DNA of 11,118 nucleotides from Crocinitomicaceae bacterium (GTDB lineage: Bacteria; Bacteroidota; Bacteroidia; Flavobacteriales_D; Crocinitomicaceae): the NCBI GenBank assembly GCA_030833265.1, contig JAURHO010000050.1:1-11118 (forward strand). Direction: 5' to 3'. The translations under genes were made by a program, and so were the position numbers. The notes under the pieces are model-generated. The model saw only the letters and a program-made list of their open reading frames with translations, ran no database searches and was not told the DNA's origin. The first letter of the stretch is position 1. The number at the start of each line of letters is the position of its first letter. Of the stretch, positions 5,158 to 11,118 are shown piece after piece.

Positions 5158-7498
5158 AATTCACCTGAATTTTCTTCAGAACCATTCCTTGATCTGTAAT
5201 GACGCGCAGCACATAACTTCCCTTCTCAATTTCCGATAAACCAAAGTTTGCTGAATCATTGAAAAACGGCCCAGCAAAACGCTGAATGCTTCTGCCGCTT
5301 AAATCGATCACTTCAACAGCTTGTACGGAGATACCAGAAGACCACACCATTTCAAATTTCCCTTGGCTTGGATTCGGGAATAATTCAAATGCTGCCTCGA
5401 GCAGCTCCTCAGTACTTGAATTTCCGCCATTCGTGATACTGCAGGCACATTTTTTTTTCATGGCGTTACTCTGAACAACTTTTGGGGCTTGATAAATAGC
5501 TTTCACCCAACATTTTTGCCCCATTTGAGTAGCGCTTGCGTTGCGCACCCGAATAGTATGCCAGCCGCTGTAAACAGGGGCATATGTCAATACACCATTT
5601 CCTGTAACAGTGATCGAATCAACAGGCGTACAATCTTTGTCTAAAATGGTCAGTTGCAAACCCAAATTAGCCAATTCAGGATAAAGTTCTACTGTAAAAG
5701 GCACGCCAACTTGTGCATAAATGCGGCCAACTACTCGGCAATCTAGGCTGTTATCGGGTAAGCGTCCACCTTGCTGCAAGGAAGATGTGTGTGCATCACC
5801 GAGGTCATTGCTCATTTCCCACTCTTGGGTAACGGTTTTTGCAGGGCGCTGATAATTGGTCGATATTCCTTGTGGTGCCCAAACGCAATAACCGCGTCTT
5901 CCGAGATTTGCCGTACCGTCGCAAGGCGGAATTGAAATATCTACTTTCCCACCTCCATAAACCGTTCTTGTAGCTGAACCATTGGCACCAGAATAATCAA
6001 TTAATATTGTTCCATCGGCCCAATGGGTTTGAACGCCCGTTAAATTTTGCCATTGCGTCCAGTTATCCGTAACGCCAATCAATGCCTTAGCTTCTCGTTC
6101 AATAACGAGCGCATCTGGGGCTTGCCAAGGTACAAAATAAGCGCCGTCTTTGAAATGCAAGTTTTGATGACACCACAAAAGGTTGGCGATATCCGTATCA
6201 ACAAGCAGGCTCATAGAATCGGAAGGGTGATGACTAAATCGACTTGAATTGTAACCAATATTAAAAAGATCTTCAAAAAACAACTGAGGCGCACCGTCTA
6301 AAGACATTACAATAGCATGAGCTGCAGAAGACCTTCCGTCGTTGGGCTCGATGTGCGGACTCAGTTCTGAACCTGTATTCCAGCCTGTGTAATTTCCTTG
6401 TGCAGACAACTGTGGCCTAAATGTATCGTGGTTATTGACAAAAGGAACCGTGCGCTGTCTGTTCTGTTGCTGTTGGGCCGGAATTTGACTCAGATCATAA
6501 TTTCCATTGGAAGAAACCATGCTCGAAAGCGCAAAGCGCAAATTAAAATCGAAGGTACCAGCGCGGTTTTGCACTGAATTACACCACGCATCTAGCTGAG
6601 CTGTGCCACCTACCCACTCGCCTACTGCAAACATATCTGCACCGCCGTTGGCCCAAAGTGCGCCATATTGTAAGTTCCACAAAAAATCTTCGGCAGCATA
6701 CGTAGGAAAATGTTTCACTGCATCTAAACGCAAACCATCGAAACCTACTTGTTTTTTATACCAAATGAGCCAATTGCGCATGTTGTTGCGCATGTAGTCA
6801 GATCCTTGTGTTGGATTATAAAGCGCGTTAGAAGAAAGGCCAAAAGCATTGCTTTCATAGGAAGCATCCGGGCCCCAAAACGGCGAATTGATGTCGTTAG
6901 AACAACAAGGATTGGTCGGGTTCGGATAAAAATTTTGCCAATTTTTAGGAAAGCGACCTTCTCTGGCTAAATAGTTTGCAGCCGATTCGGATGTAGCCGG
7001 GGTTTTGTAAGAACTATATCTGAAATTCTTGTATCTGTTTGTCTGACCATCGTCCATGGCTGCCGGATCTTGACCACCAGCTCCGTTTGAACTGCCGGCA
7101 TTGCTTACATGATTGAGCACGACATCTTGGATTACATCAATGCCGTTGGCATGCATCACGGCCACCAAGCGCAGCAATTCATCTTTATCGCCCATGCGGG
7201 TATTTAAACTGCCTTTTTGGTATTTATCGCCGAGGTCATAATGATCAAAAGGTGAATAACCAACGCTATTGGTACCTGAGTTTTTTATTGTGGGCGGAAT
7301 CCAGACGGCATCTACACCTAGCTCAGCAAGACGAGGCGCTAGTTCAGTGAGGTAGTTGGCCCAGCCATTCGGAAAACTGTTATTCCAGTAATCCCACCAA
7401 AAAGCTTGCAACACGACTTGTCTGTTCGTCGGATTGACTTGAGCTGAACACCAAGAAAAAGTCAGGGTTAACCCCAACAAAACACAAATTAGTTTCAT
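5156..7498 (-). CDS. Secreted GH13 alpha-amylase with T9SS sorting domain
   Basis: Endo-acting alpha-1,4-glucan hydrolase predicted to work outside the cell or on its surface. The 780-residue protein starts with a Sec signal peptide (about 1-19, likely cut CSA|Q). The GH13 barrel and C domain occupy roughly 25-540. All four classical regions are present: DVIQDVVLNH (121-130), GFDGLRLDAVKH (252-263), AVGEW (291-295) and FVNNHD (353-358). The catalytic residues are nucleophile D259, acid/base E294 and stabiliser D358. An uncharacterised, probably beta-sandwich region (about 555-672) follows, then a short Cys/Lys-rich linker (MKKKCACS). The type A T9SS C-terminal domain (about 704-780) begins ELFPNPSQGKF and ends VLKKIQVN. 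The gene is last in the maltose operon, 12 bases after the maltose phosphorylase. The exact product pattern cannot be read from sequence. Confidence 0.95.
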   Translation of the reverse strand: MKLICVLLGLTLTFSWCSAQVNPTNRQVVLQAFWWDYWNNSFPNGWANYLTELAPRLAELGVDAVWIPPTIKNSGTNSVGYSPFDHYDLGDKYQKGSLNTRMGDKDELLRLVAVMHANGIDVIQDVVLNHVSNAGSSNGAGGQDPAAMDDGQTNRYKNFRYSSYKTPATSESAANYLAREGRFPKNWQNFYPNPTNPCCSNDINSPFWGPDASYESNAFGLSSNALYNPTQGSDYMRNNMRNWLIWYKKQVGFDGLRLDAVKHFPTYAAEDFLWNLQYGALWANGGADMFAVGEWVGGTAQLDAWCNSVQNRAGTFDFNLRFALSSMVSSNGNYDLSQIPAQQQQNRQRTVPFVNNHDTFRPQLSAQGNYTGWNTGSELSPHIEPNDGRSSAAHAIVMSLDGAPQLFFEDLFNIGYNSSRFSHHPSDSMSLLVDTDIANLLWCHQNLHFKDGAYFVPWQAPDALVIEREAKALIGVTDNWTQWQNLTGVQTHWADGTILIDYSGANGSATRTVYGGGKVDISIPPCDGTANLGRRGYCVWAPQGISTNYQRPAKTVTQEWEMSNDLGDAHTSSLQQGGRLPDNSLDCRVVGRIYAQVGVPFTVELYPELANLGLQLTILDKDCTPVDSITVTGNGVLTYAPVYSGWHTIRVRNASATQMGQKCWVKAIYQAPKVVQSNAMKKKCACSITNGGNSSTEELLEAAFELFPNPSQGKFEMVWSSGISVQAVEVIDLSGRSIQRFAGPFFNDSANFGLSEIEKGSYVLRVITDQGMVLKKIQVN

Positions 7499-7510
7499 TC
7501 TGACGTCGAA

Positions 7511-9793
7511 TTACTTCAACGCTGCCTCTTGTTTTGCCTTTACTTCTATCGATACTTCTTTACCTAACAACTGACAAGAAACAGGCGCCGAACCTAAATT
7601 TTCAATTGTAACTTTTTGCTGCGTAATGGAAAGTGCGAGTGGCTGATTTTTGTAGCGAATTTGGAATGAATACGCTTTCCATGGCTTCGGGATATGTGGA
7701 TGAATGGACAAACCATTCTCGGTCACTCTTACACCAGCCAATCCTTCAACGACAGACATCCAGGTTCCTGCCATTGAGGTAATGTGCAAGCCTTCATCTG
7801 CTTCGTGATTGTAGTCATCGAGATCAAGACGCGAAGTGCGCAAATATAACTCCAGCGCTTTTTCCATGCGGCCAATTTTGGCGGCTAAAATAACGTGAAC
7901 ACAAGGAGATAATGAAGATTCATGGACAGTTTTTGGCTCGTAAAAATCAAAGTTCTCACGAATGACCTCTTCACTAAAATGATCTTCAAATAAGTAAAGC
8001 CCTTGCAGAACATCTGCTTGTTTAATGAAAATGGAGCGCAAAATACGATCCCACGACCAATGCTGATTAATTGGGCGCTCTGCTACAGGAATGTCTTGTG
8101 CGGACAACTGTTCTTTGTCCATGAAGCCATCTTGCTGCAAATATATATGAGTACCCTCTAAAGTCGGGAAATAAACATTTTCAACTATCTGCTTGAATTC
8201 CTTTTGCTCTTTGGCACTTAGCTTTTCTGGTAGCGCTGCACTCACTTGTGCATCTACTTCTAAACAATATTGAATACACCAACGCGCAATATAATTGGTA
8301 TACCAGTTATTATTGACATTGTTTTCATATTCGTTAGGCCCTGTAACACCAAGCATTACATAAGCTTTTTTGGATGCTGACCAATTGAAACGCTGTGCCC
8401 AAAAACGTGCAATACCCGCTAATACAGGTAAACCGTATTCAGATAAATATTGCGTATCTCCGGTATGGCGCACGTAATTATAAATACCAAAAGCAATGGC
8501 ACCATTGCGGTGGATTTCTTCAAAGGTGATTTCCCACTCGTTGTGACACTCTTCACCGTTCATGGTCACCATTGGGTAAAGGGCTGCGCCATTTTTGAAT
8601 CCTAGCTTTTCAGCATTTTCAATTGCGCGATCAAGGTGATGATAACGATAAATCAAGAGTTGTTTGGCCACTTGCGGGTCAGCAGTTTTTAAATAGAATG
8701 GCAAGCAATATGCTTCTGTATCCCAGTAAGTTGCGCCACCGTATTTCTCTCCAGTAAACCCTTTTGGCCCAATGTTTAATTTGGCATTTTTACCGGTATA
8801 GGTTTGGTACAAATGGAAAATATTGAAGCGAATACCCTGCTGTGAAGCATCGTCGCCCTCAATGATAATATCAGCGCTTTTCCAGATTTCAGCCCAAGCA
8901 TTTTCGTGTTCTGTACGCAAGACATCAAAACCTGAAGTGTAGGCATCGCGCACTCGTTTGATGGCTTTTGCCGATAATTCAAACTCTGAGTGGTTAATGG
9001 TCGAGGTGACCGCTACATATTTTTTAAGCGTAAAGCGTACTCCTTTTTCGAGGTAGTGCTCAAAATTATTTTCTACATAGAAATCGCGTTGCGCTACGTT
9101 CGGATGAATTGTTAGCAATTCTTGTTCTTTCCAGAACGAAAAACGCATGGCTGTTGCGATACAAAAATTGGTCTTTTTGGTGCGTGCACACAATATTCCT
9201 TTTTGAACGTCAACCTTTCTGGAATCTTCTAACCAGAAAAACTCATCGTAATTGGCATCGTGATTCGTGACATTGCCATCTAAATAAGGCGTAAACTTGA
9301 CATTGCCACTGAAATTAAGCGGCGTAACCGTGTAAGAAATTGCTGCAATCTCCTCTCGGTGCATCGAGCAAAAACGGGTGCTTTCTACTTCTAGTTCTTT
9401 TCCAGAGCCAAACACTACCCGAAAAGTTCTCTTCAAGAGCCCTTTTTGCATGTCGAGCTCACGGTGGAAATATTTAATTTGTTGTTGATTGAGGTCGAGC
9501 TGTTCGCCGTCAATTTCAATGTTGATACCGATCCAGTTGGTAGAATTGAGGACTTTAGCAAAGTACTCTGGGTAGCCATTTTTCCACCAACCTACACGTG
9601 TTTTATCTGGGTAGTAAACACCTCCTATATAGCTTCCCTGAAGGGTATCTCCGCTGTATTTTTCTTCAAAATTAGCGCGCTGTCCGAAAGAACCATTCCC
9701 AATACTAAAAATACTTTCAGCTTGTTTTTGTTTGTTGGCATCAAATTTTGTCTCGACGATCTTCCAAGGATCGATTTCAAATAAATTACGCAT
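7511..9793 (-). CDS. malP: GH65 maltose phosphorylase
   Basis: Inverting phosphorylase splitting maltose with phosphate into beta-D-glucose-1-phosphate and glucose in the cytosol; there is no signal peptide. The 760-residue length is typical. An N-terminal beta-sandwich domain (about 1-270) leads into the helical (alpha/alpha)6 barrel. The barrel contains GATYWDTEAY (353-362), the general acid E488 in GPNEYENN (L. brevis enzyme E487) and the phosphate-binding HESSLS (624-629). The loop CHNEWEITFEEIHRN (416-430) matches the loop I recall for maltose-specific members, favouring maltose over trehalose or kojibiose. A small C-terminal beta domain follows EGLHITSMAGTW (667-678). Its start overlaps the end of the phosphoglucomutase gene by 8 bases, and that enzyme uses its product, which strengthens the call. 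Substrate specificity remains an inference. Confidence 0.93.
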   Translation of the reverse strand: MRNLFEIDPWKIVETKFDANKQKQAESIFSIGNGSFGQRANFEEKYSGDTLQGSYIGGVYYPDKTRVGWWKNGYPEYFAKVLNSTNWIGINIEIDGEQLDLNQQQIKYFHRELDMQKGLLKRTFRVVFGSGKELEVESTRFCSMHREEIAAISYTVTPLNFSGNVKFTPYLDGNVTNHDANYDEFFWLEDSRKVDVQKGILCARTKKTNFCIATAMRFSFWKEQELLTIHPNVAQRDFYVENNFEHYLEKGVRFTLKKYVAVTSTINHSEFELSAKAIKRVRDAYTSGFDVLRTEHENAWAEIWKSADIIIEGDDASQQGIRFNIFHLYQTYTGKNAKLNIGPKGFTGEKYGGATYWDTEAYCLPFYLKTADPQVAKQLLIYRYHHLDRAIENAEKLGFKNGAALYPMVTMNGEECHNEWEITFEEIHRNGAIAFGIYNYVRHTGDTQYLSEYGLPVLAGIARFWAQRFNWSASKKAYVMLGVTGPNEYENNVNNNWYTNYIARWCIQYCLEVDAQVSAALPEKLSAKEQKEFKQIVENVYFPTLEGTHIYLQQDGFMDKEQLSAQDIPVAERPINQHWSWDRILRSIFIKQADVLQGLYLFEDHFSEEVIRENFDFYEPKTVHESSLSPCVHVILAAKIGRMEKALELYLRTSRLDLDDYNHEADEGLHITSMAGTWMSVVEGLAGVRVTENGLSIHPHIPKPWKAYSFQIRYKNQPLALSITQQKVTIENLGSAPVSCQLLGKEVSIEVKAKQEAALK

Positions 9794-10430
9794 AGTTGGC
9801 TAAACTAAATTCTGTCAAATCGTTAAAATAAATATCTGCTTGCGTGGCAATATGCGGATTCCCGACGCCCACTGCGGTAAAACCACCCGCTTTAGCGGCT
9901 GCTATGCCAGAAGCGGCGTCTTCAAATACCAACACTTCTTTAGGATCTAATTGTAGGGCTTTGGCGCCATTTAAAAATACTTCAGGATGAGGTTTTGGGT
10001 CAGCAACACCGTTGCCGTCAATCACGACATCAAAAAAATCTGCGATTTCAAGCTTTCCGAGGATGTAATTGGCATTTTTACTTGAGGATCCTACACCAAG
10101 CAAAATTCCTTTATCCTTCGCCTCTTGTAGCAAAGCTGCTACACCCGGGAGTAAATCTTTGGAACTGAGTGCTTGAATAGATTCAAGGTAAAACTCATTT
10201 TTGCTGGTCAAGAGGGCCTCAAATTCGGTTGAAGAAATCGTTTTGTTTCCGAGTTCTAGAATTTTCTTCAAGGAATCTATACGACTCACCCCTTTGAGTA
10301 GTTCGTTTTCTTTTTCAGTGAATGCGATACCAAGGCTATGCGCACAGCGCTGCCATGCGATAAAATGGTTGTGTTCTGTGGTTACTAATACGCCGTCAAG
10401 ATCGAACAGGAGTCCTTTAATTGGCAACAT
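9786..10430 (-). CDS. pgmB: Beta-phosphoglucomutase
   Basis: HAD-superfamily enzyme converting beta-glucose-1-phosphate to glucose-6-phosphate in the cytosol, feeding maltose-derived sugar into glycolysis. The 214-residue protein shows LFDLDGVLVTT with nucleophile D10 and general acid/base D12, and the cap-domain substrate loop KGVSRIDSL (46-54). It also has the phosphate-binding serines of GVGSSSKNA (112-120), K146 in ADPKPHPE, and the metal ligands E170-D171 in VFEDAASG. Each lines up with the Lactococcus lactis enzyme (D8, D10, K145, E169, D170). The gene overlaps the transporter gene by 14 bases and maltose phosphorylase by 8 bases, so the three are coupled. No defects are visible. Confidence 0.95.
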   Translation of the reverse strand: MLPIKGLLFDLDGVLVTTEHNHFIAWQRCAHSLGIAFTEKENELLKGVSRIDSLKKILELGNKTISSTEFEALLTSKNEFYLESIQALSSKDLLPGVAALLQEAKDKGILLGVGSSSKNANYILGKLEIADFFDVVIDGNGVADPKPHPEVFLNGAKALQLDPKEVLVFEDAASGIAAAKAGGFTAVGVGNPHIATQADIYFNDLTEFSLANYA

Positions 10431-11022
10431 TGTTTTCTTTAATTCTTAAGGTTAAAATTCCGGCAACAATTAGTAAAACACCACCAACCGTTACCGCAGC
10501 TATTCTTGAATTATTTAAAACACTTGACATGACATCGCCAAAAAACAAGGAGGCAATGATTTCCGGGAGCACAATAAAGAAATTAAAGATTCCCATGTAA
10601 ACACCAATTTTATTGGCAGGTAAACATGGCACTAACATGGCATAAGGCATTGATAAAATACTACTCCAGGCAATACCCACTAAGCCCATGATTAAAAAGA
10701 GCATCCAGGTGCTATTTTGATCGACAAAATTAATAAGCATTAGGCCCAAACCACCAATCAAAAGACTAGTAAAGTGTGTCCATTTTTGCCCAATTTTAGC
10801 CGCTAGAAATGGTAAGACCAACGCAAACAAAAAGGTAACTACGTTTTCAAAAGAATAGGCCAAACCCGCTAAATCAGATCCTTCACCGTAAGAAGCACTA
10901 CCCGGCTCACCTTTAAAAATTTCAGAAGCAACAGCTGTCGTAAAGAAAAACCACATTAAAAATAAACCTGGCCAAGTTAAAAACTGAACCAAAGTTAAAG
11001 GTAATTTATGAATCGCTGCCAA
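10417..11022 (-). CDS. MFS maltose/sugar transporter, C-terminal half only
   Basis: Inner-membrane sugar transporter resembling the SLC45/GPH-like maltose carriers found in Bacteroidota maltose operons. The 201 residues hold six hydrophobic segments: about 11-31, 56-76, 84-100, 105-130, 139-162 and 173-193. The motifs LVQFLTWPGLFLMWFF, SSILSMPYAML and GVYMGIFNFFIVLPE are typical of the second half of a 12-helix carrier, so about 230-250 N-terminal residues are missing. The only possible start in this frame is a TTG at 11022, immediately preceded by an in-frame TAA (11025-11023). That is unlikely to be a real start. The adjacent DNA carries a piece of an unrelated gene on the other strand. The gene is therefore broken here, either by rearrangement or by a chimeric assembly end. 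Downstream it overlaps pgmB by 14 bases, placing it first in the maltose operon. Confidence 0.82.
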   Translation of the reverse strand: MAAIHKLPLTLVQFLTWPGLFLMWFFFTTAVASEIFKGEPGSASYGEGSDLAGLAYSFENVVTFLFALVLPFLAAKIGQKWTHFTSLLIGGLGLMLINFVDQNSTWMLFLIMGLVGIAWSSILSMPYAMLVPCLPANKIGVYMGIFNFFIVLPEIIASLFFGDVMSSVLNNSRIAAVTVGGVLLIVAGILTLRIKENNVAN

Positions 11023-11118
11023 TTAGTGGGGAATCAGGAACATTAATTGGTAGATACCATTCAACTGCGCCGCAAGCAGTTGGTTTGGTAAGAGCAAAGA
11101 CTGGTTCAACTAGACATA
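11010..11118 (+). pseudogene. Fragment of PBP4/DacB-type D-Ala-D-Ala carboxypeptidase (S13), truncated at both ends
   Basis: Reading from 11010 on the plus strand gives ESLPISGESGTLIGRY followed by HSTAPQAVGLVRAKTGSTRH, open to the window edge. LPISGxSGTL and VRAKTG are the signature of the C-terminal part of S13 peptidases (penicillin-binding protein 4), which trim peptidoglycan peptides in the periplasm. The KTG active-site triad is encoded at 11097-11105. The SxxK and SxN motifs and everything before are absent, because the sequence passes straight into the transporter gene on the opposite strand. The wording of the match (LIGRYHSTAPQAVGLVRAKTG) reminds me more of actinobacterial than Bacteroidota DacB, but that is an impression. 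Only 36 codons are visible. The continuation beyond 11118 cannot be judged. Confidence 0.6.

Noticed and set aside
9446..9784. 112-codon plus-strand reading frame
   Set aside because: Antisense to the N-terminal domain of the maltose phosphorylase, which is unambiguous; an antisense shadow.
11020..11022. TTG as genuine start of a half-size transporter
   Set aside because: Six helices starting mid-domain at a rare start codon right after a stop, with foreign-looking sequence upstream, fits truncation better than a true half-transporter.

Overview
The window looks like a piece of a Bacteroidota chromosome, probably from a Flavobacteriia-like lineage. The evidence is a secreted amylase ending in a type IX secretion (T9SS) sorting domain, start codons without Shine-Dalgarno motifs, several TAnnTTTG promoter elements (the Bacteroidota -7 consensus), and lipoproteins with loose lipoboxes. 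I see no RNA genes, insertion sequences, CRISPR arrays or phage genes. Coding density is high and no gene-free stretch exceeds about 80 bases.

Left part (1-3422, minus strand): rimO is followed, through an ATGA stop/start overlap, by an unrecognised four-cysteine lipoprotein. After a 63-base gap holding a likely promoter and a perfect palindrome come fabG and hemB, 4 bases apart. hemB is cut by the window edge and is of the type lacking zinc-binding cysteines.

Middle (3423-5155): a short divergent promoter region with a striking mirror-symmetric layout separates rimO from a plus-strand trio: a small unrecognised lipoprotein, a TlyA-family rRNA 2'-O-methyltransferase and a small basic protein of unknown function. 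The trio is packed by overlap or with a 4-base gap. The last gene ends inside an ATTG tandem repeat, followed by an A+T-rich hairpin between convergent genes.

Right part (5156-11022, minus strand): a maltose/starch operon in the order MFS transporter, beta-phosphoglucomutase, GH65 maltose phosphorylase, secreted GH13 alpha-amylase. The first three genes overlap and the last gap is 12 bases. The pathway implied is extracellular starch cleavage by the amylase, uptake of maltose by the transporter, phosphorolysis to beta-glucose-1-phosphate plus glucose, and conversion of the phosphate ester to glucose-6-phosphate.

Right edge (about 11005-11118): the transporter keeps only its C-terminal six-helix half. 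An in-frame stop lies directly upstream, and the remaining roughly 100 bases encode, on the plus strand, a fragment of a PBP4/DacB-type peptidase with its KTG motif. Two genes that have both lost their 5' parts are joined head to head, so this is either a real rearrangement or, more likely, a chimeric contig end. I found no convincing new multi-gene system; the main points of interest are this junction, the regulatory palindromes and the unassigned small proteins.
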